A stretch of DNA of 64,000 nt from Ligilactobacillus aviarius subsp. aviarius DSM 20655 (GCF_001436315.1 NZ_AYZA01000016.1:146034-210033), one strand, 5' to 3'. Counted from the stretch's first letter, positions 1 to 10,513 are shown. The notes: a model not told the origin generated them from the sequence alone. Made by a program: numbers and translations.

Positions 1-1628
1 TTCTTAGCAGCCTTTTCTTCGCCGCCGACAAACTTAACAGCTTTATTAGCTTCAGCCTTCTTAGCAACTGGAGCAGCCTTCTTTTCTGATGAAGCAGCTT
101 TCTTGCTTGCTTCCTTCTTAGCTGATGAAGTTGAAGGTTTTACTTCGTTCTTCTTTTGTGAGTTTGTGTTTGTTGAAGGCTTTGCTTCGTTACCCTTGTT
201 TGCGTTTGTTGAAGGCTTTGCTTCGTTGCCTTTGTTTGCGCTTGTTGAAGGTTTTGCTTCGTTACCTTTGTTTGTGTTTGTTGAAGGCTTTGCTTCACTG
301 CCTTTGTTTGTGTTTGCTGAAGGTGTTACCTTAGCAGGACCGTTTTGAACATCGTTAGGGTTGTCAGCTGGTTGTGCTGAGTGGTGTTCGTTATTTGTGT
401 TGTTCTTGTTTGCTGAAGGTGTTACTTCGGCAGGACCATTTTGAATGTCGTTAGGATTGTCAGCTGGTTGTGCTGAGTGGTGCTTTTGTGGTAATGCAGC
501 AACCATGTCGCTGGCTGTCTTAAGAGCATCATTTGCATTTGTAACAGCTTGTTGTGCCTTTGTTAAAGCACTCTTGGCGTTGTTCATTGCAACTTCGTCC
601 CAGTGTTCGTTTGCTTCAGCTGTGTTCAAGGCATTTGCTGTATCTTTGTATTCTTTCTTTGCTTTGTCAAATGCTACTTGTGCCCAGTGAGCATTTGCAT
701 TTGCTGTGTTCAAAGCATTTGCTGTGTTCTTGTATTCATCTTTTGCTTTGTTGAATGCTGTTTGTGCATCGTCAGCAGCCTTCTTAGCAGCTTGTTCTTT
801 GTCTTGAGCTTTAAGTAAAGCTGCTTGAGCATCGTCAAATGCCTCTTGTGCAGCCTTCTTGTCCTTAGCTGTTGTAGCATCGCTTAATTCTTCACTGGCA
901 TTTGTTAAAGCATCGTTAGCATCTGAAACAGCCTTTTGTGCTTCAGCCAACTTAGCGTTCTTAGCGTTAAGAGCGTTAGCTGTTGTCATGTAGTCTTTCT
1001 TTGCCTTGTCAAATGCTGTTTGTGCTTCTTGAGCAGCAGCTTTCTTTGAGTTCAAATCATTAGCTGTGTTCTTGTAGTCATCCTTTGCTTTGTTGAATGC
1101 ACTTTGAGCATTAGCTGTTGTCTTCTTGTCTGCATTGTACTTGCTTGATGCAGTGTTGTATGACTTTTGTGCAGCTTGTTCTTTGTTTTGAGCATTGATC
1201 AAGTCGCTTTGTGCTTGACTGAATGCTGCATTTGCTGTATCAGCAGCTTTTTGGCTTTCAGTTTCTGATGAAGCTGATGAAGCTACAGCACTTGATTGTG
1301 TGCTTGAAGCCTTTGATGAAGCTGTTGAACTAGCTTTAGCTGATGATGTTGAACTAGCCTTTGCTGAACTGTTGTTTGCTGATGACTTCAATGCAACTGT
1401 GTTTGATGACTTAGCTGCTGAAGTTGTTGCAACTGAAGCAACGTGGCTTTCTGAATTGTTTGATACGTGGTTTGCAGCAACTGTGTCAGCATTTGCTGAT
1501 AAACTACCAGCTGATAATGCTAAGGCACCAACACCTGCTGTAACCATTAATGATGAGACCCACTTACTACCCTTTTTGTAAGTCTTTACACGAGAAACTT
1601 CAGACATTTTTTCCATCTTACGTTTCAT
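1..1628 (-). CDS. Repeat-rich, Ala/Ser-rich coiled-coil surface protein (3' part outside the window)
   Basis: The frame stays open from the ATG at 1628 to the window edge (at least 542 codons). An AAGGAG ribosome site lies 9 nt upstream of the ATG. The N-terminus carries the KTYKKGSKW form of the KxYKxGKxW signal-peptide motif, then a hydrophobic segment ending near SLSANAD, a family signature of large, often glycosylated surface adhesins of lactobacilli. A Ser/Ala-rich stretch (about residues 55-120) follows, then a long Ala/Lys/Asp/Asn coiled coil with repeated AFxKAKxDYxxTANxLN blocks, then a hydrophilic region of two repeat types (see 172-315 and 316-485), then a Lys/Ala-rich tail. The anchor cannot be seen because the C-terminus is missing. 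The role is probably adhesion or cell-wall contact. This is an inference; no enzymatic domain is visible. Confidence 0.85.
   Translation of the reverse strand, partial: MKRKMEKMSEVSRVKTYKKGSKWVSSLMVTAGVGALALSAGSLSANADTVAANHVSNNSESHVASVATTSAAKSSNTVALKSSANNSSAKASSTSSAKASSTASSKASSTQSSAVASSASSETESQKAADTANAAFSQAQSDLINAQNKEQAAQKSYNTASSKYNADKKTTANAQSAFNKAKDDYKNTANDLNSKKAAAQEAQTAFDKAKKDYMTTANALNAKNAKLAEAQKAVSDANDALTNASEELSDATTAKDKKAAQEAFDDAQAALLKAQDKEQAAKKAADDAQTAFNKAKDEYKNTANALNTANANAHWAQVAFDKAKKEYKDTANALNTAEANEHWDEVAMNNAKSALTKAQQAVTNANDALKTASDMVAALPQKHHSAQPADNPNDIQNGPAEVTPSANKNNTNNEHHSAQPADNPNDVQNGPAKVTPSANTNKGSEAKPSTNTNKGNEAKPSTSANKGNEAKPSTNANKGNEAKPSTNTNSQKKNEVKPSTSSAKKEASKKAASSEKKAAPVAKKAEANKAVKFVGGEEKAAK
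172..315 (-). repeat. Tandem 36-bp coding repeats (12-residue units)
   Basis: Four contiguous 36-bp units encode near-identical 12-mers of the form NKGNEAKPSTNT. A further degenerate unit lies just below 172, with NSQKKNEVKPST in its place. The reading frame is kept, so these are hydrophilic stalk repeats of the surface protein and likely to vary in number between strains. Confidence 0.8.
316..485 (-). repeat. Two-copy 96-bp coding repeat
   Basis: A block encoding HHSAQPADNPND(I/V)QNGPA(E/K)VTPSAN occurs twice, 96 bp (32 codons) apart, inside the surface-protein gene. Most differences between the copies are synonymous or conservative. Confidence 0.75.
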
Positions 1629-2007
1629 TTAACTCAACTCCTTAAAATAAATCCTCATAGAGGTTTAACAAGCAGAACTGTTAAAACCTTTATGTAAAAT
1701 AGTTTTGCTTAACGTCATCAATATAAGCCAAAATTCACAGAATCGCAACCCCCCCCGAAAATCTTAACAATTTTTATTTATTATCCGAACTCTTTCGAAT
1801 ATTACAGCATTGTTACAAGTAACCACTTTCAGAAGTTTTTCATTATTTTGAAAAATCTAGTCCGCACAAACCACTGGTTATACCAATAAATTCACGCTTT
1901 TTTCTTCTTGGCACCAAAGTTACAATAATTATTTCCATAACATTTCATTTATATTATGTTTCGGAACGTCATTAATAATCTTTAATATTTTCTCGAAATT
2001 ATCTTGA
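1629..2007. other. Intergenic, AT-rich; 5' region of the surface-protein gene
   Basis: This 379-nt stretch lies between the start of the surface-protein gene and the end of the beta-glucosidase gene, both on the minus strand. It must hold the surface-gene promoter, but I see no convincing -35/-10 pair. A run of eight C sits at about 1749-1756. No clear terminator for the upstream gene was found. Confidence 0.5.
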
Positions 2008-3462
<1,455 letters not shown>

Positions 3463-3504
3463 TTATGATTACATGGTTACCTTATCATAAATCAATCCAA
3501 TTTA

Positions 3505-3518
3505 AAATAGCGCTTACA
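3505..3518 (-). promoter_or_regulatory. cre-like site upstream of the phospho-beta-glucosidase gene
   Basis: On the minus strand the sequence is TGTAAGCGCTATTT, matching 12 of 14 positions of the CcpA consensus TGWAANCGNTNWCA. It lies about 60 nt upstream of the start codon, in the promoter region. The GCGCTA core is shared with the site upstream of the decarboxylase gene. Confidence 0.5.
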
Positions 3519-3532
3519 TTGGCATAAAAAAT

Positions 3533-3556
3533 AAATCGCAGTTTATCCTGCGATTT
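3533..3556 (-). terminator. Intrinsic terminator of the decarboxylase gene
   Basis: A perfect 9-bp stem (AAATCGCAG/CTGCGATTT, 6-nt loop) is followed on the minus strand by a T-rich tail (TATTTTTTAT). It lies 12 nt after the decarboxylase stop codon. Confidence 0.85.
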
Positions 3557-3568
3557 ATCCTTTCTATT

Positions 3569-5248
3569 TTATTCTTCACCATAGAAATGTGATTTATCGA
3601 TCAAACTCATTGACTTTCCGATTTTCTTAACCAATTCAGGGGCATCCAAAGCCTTGGTCTTTAAAATCACAAAGTGGGCCTTACTACGATCGTCAGCAAT
3701 TTTGTCCATAATGGCAAGCATCTCCTGCTTGTTAGTTGCAACGCTAACATCCATCGTGTCTTCAGTAATTCCCATTGCAGCCGGAATCTTAGTATAATCC
3801 CAAACCGCAATATCATTATACTTTGCATGAGCTCCGTGAATGACCCGTTCGATCGTGTAACCATCATTGTCAACCAAGAAGATGATTGGTTTCAAGTGAT
3901 GCCGTTGAATCAAGCTTAATTCTTGAATCGTCATTTGAGCTGAGCCATCACCGATCGACAAGATATGCCGGCCTTCAGGATCCGCAATTTGACTTCCTAA
4001 AACTGCTGGCAAAGTATAGCCGATTGAGCCCCATAATGGTTGGGCTTCAAAGTCAACGCCCTTTTTCAAGTTCATAAATGAAAGACCATATTGAGAAGTC
4101 CCGGTTTCAGTATAAATCGTGTCATCCGGCTTCATGAAGTTCTTAAAGGCGTACATGTATTGGGATAAGTTCAATTCCTGATCATCATTGTCTTCATATT
4201 TTACATCCGGCGTTACATTGTTTAATCCAGTACTTTCAAAGTCAAATTGATAATCGAAGTTTTCAAGGTTCTTGATCAAGTTATTGATGTTAACGCCCCG
4301 GCTCTTTTCACCGAAGAAATCGGTATTATCGCAATTCAAAACGACTGTTTCTTTTTGGGTGAAACATTGGGTAAAGCTTCCGGTATTAACGTCGATCAGC
4401 TTGCTTCCAAAGACGATTACCAAATCGCTTTGGTCAACATAGTTCAAAACCCGCTTGTCGCCATAGTTCGGATAATATGTTCCAATAAAGTATGGATTTT
4501 CTTCATTAATTGAAGACTTTCCTAACAGCATTGTTGCAACCGGAATGTGCGTTTGGTTGATCAAGTTTTCAAATTCCGCCTTTGCCCGGAACGTCATAAT
4601 TTCATTTCCCGCTAAAATAACCGGCCGCTTTGCCTTCTTCAATTCATCAACTAACCGTTGAGCAACCCGCTTGTTATGATCCGTATTTTGAACGGTCAAA
4701 TTCAACGGTGCACTCGGCGCATCGATCATACTGTGAGCGACATCCAATGGAAGGGAAATGTAAACCGGCCGCCGTTTGATAATTGCCGTTGTCAATGCCC
4801 GGTCAATTTCAGCGCCCGCATTTTCAAATCCTAACAGAGCCTGAGTTTCTGTAAATTGCTTATATGCCCGGTATGAACGCTTAAAGTTTCCGGTTGCATC
4901 GGTATGGTGCATTAATTTCTTATTTTCTTGAACCTTCGTTGTTGGTGCCCCGGTAATTGCGATCACTGGAATATGTTCAGCATAACTGCCGGCAATTCCA
5001 TTGATTGCACTTAATTCACCAACATCAAACGTTGTGATCAAGGCCCCGACACCCTTCTTCCGGGCATAGCCGTCAGCCGCATAGGCCGCATTTAATTCAT
5101 TACAATCCCCGATCCAGTTAACTGATGAACTCTTTTCAACATCATCTAAAAATGATAAGTTGTAATCCCCTGGAACCCCAAAGATGTCATCTACTCCGAT
5201 TTCATGAAGCCGTTCGATCAAATAATCAATAACCGTAACTTTTTTCAT
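3569..5248 (-). CDS. Thiamine-diphosphate 2-oxoacid decarboxylase (pyruvate/indolepyruvate/branched-chain type)
   Basis: A 559-residue enzyme of the PDC/IPDC/KdcA family, which decarboxylates 2-oxoacids to aldehydes in the cytosol. The ThDP-activating Glu is in CNELNAAYAADGYAR (E51), the catalytic His pair in KLMHHTD (H114-H115), and the ThDP/Mg motif begins GDGS (433-436) and reaches N461. In the substrate pocket it has GYTIERVI (I466, E467, I470). The I-E-I set is shared with true pyruvate decarboxylases of yeast and Zymomonas, whereas KdcA has Val in the first place. This hints at pyruvate as substrate, but the rest of the protein looks like IPDC/KdcA, so the substrate is open. No alcohol dehydrogenase is adjacent. 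The gene is monocistronic, with a cre-like site upstream and its own terminator. Confidence 0.88.
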   Translation of the reverse strand: MKKVTVIDYLIERLHEIGVDDIFGVPGDYNLSFLDDVEKSSSVNWIGDCNELNAAYAADGYARKKGVGALITTFDVGELSAINGIAGSYAEHIPVIAITGAPTTKVQENKKLMHHTDATGNFKRSYRAYKQFTETQALLGFENAGAEIDRALTTAIIKRRPVYISLPLDVAHSMIDAPSAPLNLTVQNTDHNKRVAQRLVDELKKAKRPVILAGNEIMTFRAKAEFENLINQTHIPVATMLLGKSSINEENPYFIGTYYPNYGDKRVLNYVDQSDLVIVFGSKLIDVNTGSFTQCFTQKETVVLNCDNTDFFGEKSRGVNINNLIKNLENFDYQFDFESTGLNNVTPDVKYEDNDDQELNLSQYMYAFKNFMKPDDTIYTETGTSQYGLSFMNLKKGVDFEAQPLWGSIGYTLPAVLGSQIADPEGRHILSIGDGSAQMTIQELSLIQRHHLKPIIFLVDNDGYTIERVIHGAHAKYNDIAVWDYTKIPAAMGITEDTMDVSVATNKQEMLAIMDKIADDRSKAHFVILKTKALDAPELVKKIGKSMSLIDKSHFYGEE

Positions 5249-5349
5249 GACAGATTCCTCCTATTTCAAATTATCAGTTACTACTGACTTCTCTTATATA
5301 CCGATAATTATATTCTATATTTTGCACAATTGATTCCTTTACGCCTTTA

Positions 5350-5363
5350 TGATAGCGCCTTCA
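5350..5363 (-). promoter_or_regulatory. cre-like site upstream of the decarboxylase gene
   Basis: The minus strand reads TGAAGGCGCTATCA, a 13/14 match to TGWAANCGNTNWCA. It lies about 100 nt upstream of the start codon and about 40 nt upstream of a TATAAT at 5307-5312, a position that could repress or activate. Confidence 0.6.
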
Positions 5364-5383
5364 TCTATTGGAAATTTTAATTA

Positions 5384-5417
5384 AAAAGGTTTGACACAAT
5401 TTGTTGTCAAACCTTTT
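5384..5417 (-). terminator. Terminator of the pst-phoU operon
   Basis: A 13-bp stem (AAAAGGTTTGACA and its complement) is followed on the minus strand by TTTTTAATT. It starts directly after the phoU stop codon and ends the six-gene phosphate operon. Confidence 0.88.
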
Positions 5418-5419
5418 CC

Positions 5420-6175
5420 CTACTTATCTTCGCGTTTCATTCGTGCCTTTTTCCGTTCATGGCGGATCAGCGCTTCCTGTTCTTCAACCTTTAAATACTC
5501 ATCACGATTGAGTTTTCCTGGATTTAATTCCTGAATCTTTCCTGTCGCATCGTAAACGACCCATTCACAAAGGTTGACGATGTGATCCCCGATTCGTTCC
5601 AAGATCCGTGCAACCATTAAATAACTCATCGCTGCCACTGCGGTATTCGTTTCGCGCTTCATGATCTCAACAATCATTTGGTAAATATGATAATATTGTT
5701 GGTCGATTTCCGGATCCATCGCCGCAATCTTCCGGGCTTCAGCTTCATTGTCCCGAATCGAAGCATCCAGTGATTGTTCAAGCATGTTGCGAATGTCCGC
5801 CGTTAAATTTGAAATCAACTCTTCGATTTCCGGAATCCGGTTATTGCCTTTTAACCGAATCGTTTCCCGGGCAATAATAATTGCATGGTCACCGATCCGC
5901 TCTAAGTCAGAACTTGCCTTTAAAATACTAATAATTTTCCGGAATTCGTGTGCCACGGGCTGTTGAAGGGCAATCAGGTTCAATGCCCGTTCTTCAAGCG
6001 AAATTTCATTGTTATTAATGGTTTCATCGCGCTCAATGATTTTCTCGGCAAGTTGCTGGTCATGTTCAATGAACGATTTGGTTGCCTGATAAATCTGTTC
6101 GCTGATATCGATTCCCATTTCATTGAAGCGCCCGTTCAACTTCTTCATTTCATCATTAAAAATTTCCTTTACCAT
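5420..6175 (-). CDS. phoU: Phosphate transport regulator PhoU
   Basis: A 251-residue PhoU with the two repeated three-helix halves of the family. Each half contains the ERIGDH metal-site motif (DLERIGDHAI near residue 91 and LERIGDHIVN near 192). PhoU links the Pst transporter to the phosphate-signalling kinase in other bacteria. The last 30 or so residues form a very charged extension (from about NRDEYL to KRED) beyond where PhoU usually ends. It is the last gene of pstS-C-A-B-B-phoU, 11 nt after the second pstB. No PhoR-type kinase is adjacent, so its signalling partner is not visible here. Confidence 0.93.
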   Translation of the reverse strand: MVKEIFNDEMKKLNGRFNEMGIDISEQIYQATKSFIEHDQQLAEKIIERDETINNNEISLEERALNLIALQQPVAHEFRKIISILKASSDLERIGDHAIIIARETIRLKGNNRIPEIEELISNLTADIRNMLEQSLDASIRDNEAEARKIAAMDPEIDQQYYHIYQMIVEIMKRETNTAVAAMSYLMVARILERIGDHIVNLCEWVVYDATGKIQELNPGKLNRDEYLKVEEQEALIRHERKKARMKREDK

Positions 6176-6186
6176 TTTAACCCTCC

Positions 6187-6942
6187 TTAACCAAACCGAC
6201 CATTCAAATAATCATCCGTTAATTTTTCTTTCGGTGTTAGGAACAATTCCTTGGTTTTGCCGGACTCGATCAAATCACCGTTTAAAAAGAAAGCTGTGTT
6301 ATCTGAAATTCGCGAAGCCTGCTGCATGTTATGCGTCACAATAATGATCGTATAGTCTTTTTTTAACTCAACCAATGTATCTTCAATTTTAGCATTTGAA
6401 ACCGGATCAAGCGCGCTTGTTGGTTCATCCATCAAAATGACTTTCGGTTGCACGGCTAGAACCCGGGCAATGCAGATTCGCTGTTGCTGGCCGCCTGAAA
6501 ATGCCAACGCATCCTTTTTTAAATTATCCTTAACTTCATCCCAAACCGCTGCTTTCCGTAAACTTTCTTCAACGATTTGATCAATTACTTGTTTATCCTT
6601 AATTCCCTTTAATTTTAATCCAAAAGCAATGTTATCATAAACCGATAACGGAAAGGGATTCGGCTGCTGAAAAACCATTCCGACTTCTTTGCGGAGTTTA
6701 ACAACATCCATTCGCGGGCTATAAATGTCTTCTCCTTGAAGCTTAAAGCTCCCCGTAATCGTAACATTCTCAATCAAGTCATTCATTCGATTCAAGCATC
6801 GTAAAAAAGTTGACTTGCCGCATCCCGAAGGACCAATCAACGCCGTGATCTGATTCTCATCAAATCCAATGTCAAAGCCATGCAAGGCTTCTTTTTTCCC
6901 ATAATACAAGTGAACATTTTCTGCTGTCATGATCTGCGTCAT
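6187..6942 (-). CDS. pstB: Phosphate ABC transporter ATPase PstB (second copy)
   Basis: A 251-residue ATPase with Walker [11 protein letters not shown]-loop [13 protein letters not shown] signature (SGGQQQR), Walker [13 protein letters not shown] and a His switch (VTHNM). It powers Pi import through PstC-PstA. I place the start at 6942 (MTQIMTAEN), because AGGAGGTG lies 8 nt before it; a longer frame begins seven codons earlier. It lies 13 nt after the first pstB. Tandem pstB genes are common in Firmicutes pst operons. Confidence 0.94.
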   Translation of the reverse strand: MTQIMTAENVHLYYGKKEALHGFDIGFDENQITALIGPSGCGKSTFLRCLNRMNDLIENVTITGSFKLQGEDIYSPRMDVVKLRKEVGMVFQQPNPFPLSVYDNIAFGLKLKGIKDKQVIDQIVEESLRKAAVWDEVKDNLKKDALAFSGGQQQRICIARVLAVQPKVILMDEPTSALDPVSNAKIEDTLVELKKDYTIIIVTHNMQQASRISDNTAFFLNGDLIESGKTKELFLTPKEKLTDDYLNGRFG

Positions 6943-6955
6943 TGAAATGCACCTC

Positions 6956-7744
6956 CTAGCCAAAGTTTCCAGAAACGTAATCTTCGGTCATTTGCACGTG
7001 CGGCGCAGTGAAAATTTGCGACGTTTCGTCAAATTCAACGATCTGTCCCAGATTAAAGAAAACCGTATAGTCACTGCTGCGGGAAGCTTGCTGCATGTTA
7101 TGCGTCACAATGATAATCGTGTACTTCTGCTTTAATTCCTGCAATGTATCTTCCACTTTCCGCGTCGAAACCGGATCAAGCCCGCTCGTTGGTTCATCAA
7201 GCAATAAAATATCGGGTTCCATTGCAATTGCCCGGGCAATACATAACCGTTGCTGCTGGCCGCCTGAAAGCTGCTTGCCGTTTTTATCAAGCGAATCCTT
7301 GACTTCATCCCATAGTGCAACTGCTTGAAGACTTTCTTTGACCTTTTGATCTAAAACGGATTGATCTTTAACCCCGTGATACTTTAACGCATACGTAATG
7401 TTTTCCCGAATCGATTTATAAAACGGATTAGGGTGTTGGAATACCATTCCGATATGCTTTCGCAACTCATAAATATTAATTTGATCGTTGTTAATGTCCA
7501 ATCCATGATACAGGATTTGACCTTCAACCCGGGCGATTCCATCATTCATTCGGTTCAATGAACGTAAAAAGGTTGATTTTCCGCATCCCGAAGGACCAAT
7601 CAACGCCGTGATCTGGTGTTGAGGAAACTCAATCGTTCCTTCGGCAAAGGCCTTTTTATCGCCGTAATAAACTGCCAGATCTTGCGTTTTCAATGCAACC
7701 GGCGTTTCAATTTTTTTAATGTATTTTTCTGTAATTTCCATCAT
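6956..7744 (-). CDS. pstB: Phosphate ABC transporter ATPase PstB (first copy)
   Basis: A 262-residue PstB with all ABC motifs: [37 protein letters not shown] and VTHNMQQ. It is clearly a paralogue of the next gene, with a longer N-terminus ([14 protein letters not shown]). The ATG overlaps the pstA stop codon by one base (TAATG), so translation is coupled. A second Met follows immediately and could be the true start. Confidence 0.94.
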   Translation of the reverse strand: MMEITEKYIKKIETPVALKTQDLAVYYGDKKAFAEGTIEFPQHQITALIGPSGCGKSTFLRSLNRMNDGIARVEGQILYHGLDINNDQINIYELRKHIGMVFQHPNPFYKSIRENITYALKYHGVKDQSVLDQKVKESLQAVALWDEVKDSLDKNGKQLSGGQQQRLCIARAIAMEPDILLLDEPTSGLDPVSTRKVEDTLQELKQKYTIIIVTHNMQQASRSSDYTVFFNLGQIVEFDETSQIFTAPHVQMTEDYVSGNFG

Positions 7745-8640
7745 TACCGTTCCTTATCTGTTGCCGTTAATTTCCGATAAACCACGTTTCCTAACCGCCG
7801 CGCACCAAAATTGAAAATCAAAATTACAATAATCAAGACTGCTGCTGAGCCGCTTGAAACTTGGTGGGCATCGGGCAAAATTGACTCCGTGTTGACCTTC
7901 CAAATGTGAACCGCCAACGTTTCTGCTGGACGGAAAATATTCAAGGGACTGGTTGGCGAAAATGGATTCCAATTAGCGTAATTAATAACTGAATTACTTT
8001 GTCCGGCCGTAAAGATCAATGCGGCGGCTTCCCCAAAGATCCGGCCGGCACTTAAAATCACGCCGGTCAAGATTTTAGGTAATGCACACGGAAAAACAAT
8101 TCCCATGATCGTTTTCCACTTTGAAATTCCAAGTGCGACTCCTGCTTGCCGCTGATCAAGCGGAACTGCCCGAAACGCATCTTCAATACTGCGGGTCAAT
8201 AACGGCAAGTTGAAAAAGGTAAGGGTGATTGCTCCGGAAATAATTGAAAATCCAATTTGAAATTTAATTACAAATAACAAATAGCCAAATAATCCCACAA
8301 CGATCGATGGCAATGAGCTTAAAAGTTCAATGATCGTTCGTAAAAGGCTTGTAAACCAGTTATCCTTTGCATATTCGGCAAGGTAGATTCCAACGCCCAA
8401 CGCAATTGGAAATGAAATCAGCGTTGTTAAAAGTAAAATATATACCGAGTTAAAGATTTGATCTCGAATTCCGCCACCGGCTTCAAATGATTGGCTCACG
8501 CTCGTTAGAAAGTGCCATGACATTCCCGGTAACCCGGTGATCAAAATATACCCGATCAGGAACAGCAAAAGAATTACCAGTAATCCAACTGATCCATAAA
8601 TAACGTGTTTCGCGATGCGACTTGTTTTTTTCGGATTCAT
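7744..8640 (-). CDS. pstA: Phosphate ABC transporter permease PstA
   Basis: A 298-residue integral membrane protein with about six hydrophobic segments, starting near residue 16. The BPD-permease cytoplasmic loop is seen in EDAFRAVPLDQRQAGVALG (near 152-170). It forms the Pi channel with PstC. Its start overlaps the pstC stop codon, and its own stop overlaps the pstB start. Confidence 0.94.
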   Translation of the reverse strand: MNPKKTSRIAKHVIYGSVGLLVILLLFLIGYILITGLPGMSWHFLTSVSQSFEAGGGIRDQIFNSVYILLLTTLISFPIALGVGIYLAEYAKDNWFTSLLRTIIELLSSLPSIVVGLFGYLLFVIKFQIGFSIISGAITLTFFNLPLLTRSIEDAFRAVPLDQRQAGVALGISKWKTIMGIVFPCALPKILTGVILSAGRIFGEAAALIFTAGQSNSVINYANWNPFSPTSPLNIFRPAETLAVHIWKVNTESILPDAHQVSSGSAAVLIIVILIFNFGARRLGNVVYRKLTATDKER

Positions 8641-9542
8641 TACTTAATTACTCCTTCCCGGGTAATTACCCTGATCAACAAGTTGAAGACCAGTGACATC
8701 AATAATAGAACCAATGCCAGTGACCATAATGCATTGTTTGAGACCGTTCCTAAAACCGTATTTCCCATTTGACTGGTCAACTGACTGGTCAGCGTTGCGG
8801 TCGGGGTTCCAAGTCCTTCCGGCATTAAAACGGCATTTCCAATTACCATTTGCACCGCAAGTGCTTCCCCGAAGGCCCGGGTCATTCCAAAAATGATCGC
8901 CGTTAAAATTCCTGGAAGCGCGGCCCGTAAAACGATTTTATAAATTGCCTGCCATTTAGTTGCTCCCAACGCCAAGGCTGCTTGCCGATAACTGACCGGA
9001 ATTGCCTTTAAGCTGTCAGCCGTTAATGAAATCACGGTCGGCAAAATCATTACGAATAACACCAATGTTCCGGCTAAAATTCCAAATCCCGTGCCACCGA
9101 TCAATTTCCGCACTAACGGCACAACGACCATTAATCCAATATAGCCGTACACAACGGATGGAATTCCGACAAGTAGTTCGATTACCGCTCGTAATGCCTT
9201 GGTTCCTTTCCGCGGTGCATATTCAGTCATAAAAATGGCTACCCCGATTGCAAACGGCGTTGCAAGGATCGCCGCTAAAATCGTGACTAAAAACGAAGTT
9301 ACGATCATCGGCAAAGCGCCGATCTGGTGATGCCCCGGATTCCACTGTTTGCCCGTTAAAAACTGAGTTAAACTCAGATAATTTTGCGTAAAGGTGGCCG
9401 TTCCCCGATTGATAATGAAGTATAAAATTGAAACGATCAAAACAATGATCAGGCTCAGGCAGGCGTAACATAAAATTTTTCCCCGTCGATCTTCCGTTGT
9501 CTGCTTTGACTTGCTGAGTAGCTTTTGTTTAATGTCATCCAT
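8640..9542 (-). CDS. pstC: Phosphate ABC transporter permease PstC
   Basis: A 300-residue permease with six or so hydrophobic segments and the EAA-type loop (SLKAIPVSYRQAALALGA). It is the partner of PstA in the membrane and follows pstS directly. The family's periplasmic-loop insertion between the first two membrane segments is present. Translation is coupled to pstA by a one-base overlap. Confidence 0.94.
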   Translation of the reverse strand: MDDIKQKLLSKSKQTTEDRRGKILCYACLSLIIVLIVSILYFIINRGTATFTQNYLSLTQFLTGKQWNPGHHQIGALPMIVTSFLVTILAAILATPFAIGVAIFMTEYAPRKGTKALRAVIELLVGIPSVVYGYIGLMVVVPLVRKLIGGTGFGILAGTLVLFVMILPTVISLTADSLKAIPVSYRQAALALGATKWQAIYKIVLRAALPGILTAIIFGMTRAFGEALAVQMVIGNAVLMPEGLGTPTATLTSQLTSQMGNTVLGTVSNNALWSLALVLLLMSLVFNLLIRVITREGVIK

Positions 9543-10412
9543 TTATTGACCCTCCTTTACCGGTGTAACTTTGCCGTCAATCGCTTTTTTGACCTGCATA
9601 TCATGAATACTGATATATTTCATTTCTTTAACCATCTTGCGTTGAACCGGAGCTGAAAGCATATATTTCAAAAATTGCTTAGTTTCGCCTGTCGGCTGTC
9701 CCTTGGTATACATGTGTTCATAGGACCAGATTTTCCATTTATTCGTTGCGACATTTTGCGTTGTCGGCTGAATTCCATCGATTTTTAACGGATGAATTCC
9801 CTGACTTCGAAGATATGCAAATGAAATATAACTGATTGCGCCCGGAGTGTTAGTAACGATCTGCTGAACCGTTCCGTTTGAATCCTGTTCCTGTGCATTC
9901 ATCATTTCTTGGCCATTCATCACATCGTTTTCGAAAGTAACGCGCGTCCCGCTTCCCTTTGAACGGTTAATGACCACAATTTTCTGATTTTGACCCCCAA
10001 GCTGTTTCCAGTTAGTGATCTTTCCTTCAAAAATTGCCCGAAGTTGCTGCATCGTCACGTTTTTAACCTTTACTTTCTGATTCACGATTGGCGCGATCCC
10101 CGCTACTGCAACTTTATGATCGACTAGTTCATTTGCCCGGATTCCGCTTTGTTGTTGGGCAAACACATCTGAATCGCCGATTTGGACGGCGCCTTCCTGA
10201 ACCTGGCTTAAGCCGGTACCCGAACCGCCGCCTTGAACGGTGATATTACCGTCATGTTTCTTTTCATATTCGGTTGCGGCCTTTTCAACAAGCGGCTGTA
10301 AGGCCGTTGAACCGACAACCGTGATTTTGTTTTGCGGCTGATTACCGCACCCGCTCAAAAGTAAAAGTAATCCTCCAAGCAAAAATAACTGGCTAAACCT
10401 TTTCTTCTTCAC
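9543..10412 (-). CDS. pstS: Phosphate-binding lipoprotein PstS
   Basis: A 289-residue high-affinity Pi receptor anchored to the outer face of the membrane. The signal peptide is basic (VKKKRF), then hydrophobic, and ends in the lipobox LLSGC. Pi-binding motifs include GSTALQPL, GGGSGTGL and RSKGSGTRVTFE. I choose the GTG at 10412, because AGAGGG lies 7 nt upstream and the lipoprotein signal begins there. The open frame continues 35 codons upstream without a signal-like sequence. It is the first gene of the operon, behind an array of TTTACA boxes. Confidence 0.93.
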   Translation of the reverse strand: MKKKRFSQLFLLGGLLLLLSGCGNQPQNKITVVGSTALQPLVEKAATEYEKKHDGNITVQGGGSGTGLSQVQEGAVQIGDSDVFAQQQSGIRANELVDHKVAVAGIAPIVNQKVKVKNVTMQQLRAIFEGKITNWKQLGGQNQKIVVINRSKGSGTRVTFENDVMNGQEMMNAQEQDSNGTVQQIVTNTPGAISYISFAYLRSQGIHPLKIDGIQPTTQNVATNKWKIWSYEHMYTKGQPTGETKQFLKYMLSAPVQRKMVKEMKYISIHDMQVKKAIDGKVTPVKEGQ

Positions 10413-10463
10413 TTTCCGTCCCTCTTTCCGTTCGTTAAGCTTACTTTTAATGTACCGGAGAGA

Positions 10464-10513
10464 TGTAAAGTTCAAATCGATTTCATGTAAAGGCAATGTA
10501 AATGTTTTGTAAA
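10464..10513 (-). promoter_or_regulatory. PHO-box array (four TTTACA repeats, 11-bp phase)
   Basis: On the minus strand TTTACA occurs at 10508-10513, 10497-10502, 10486-10491 and 10464-10469. The spacing is 11, 11 and 22 bp, exactly helix-phased with one degenerate slot. PhoP-type regulators bind TTAACA-like hexamers separated by about 5 bp, as described for Bacillus subtilis. The array sits 50-100 nt upstream of pstS, in the divergent region shared with the response-regulator gene. Confidence 0.8.

Noticed and set aside
172..315. 36-bp direct repeats reminiscent of a CRISPR array
   Set aside because: The units are contiguous without spacers, keep the reading frame and code for a protein repeat.
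103..1581. Several plus-strand open frames across the surface-protein gene
   Set aside because: They are antisense shadows of a repetitive, low-complexity coding sequence; the minus strand has a start, ribosome site and signal peptide.
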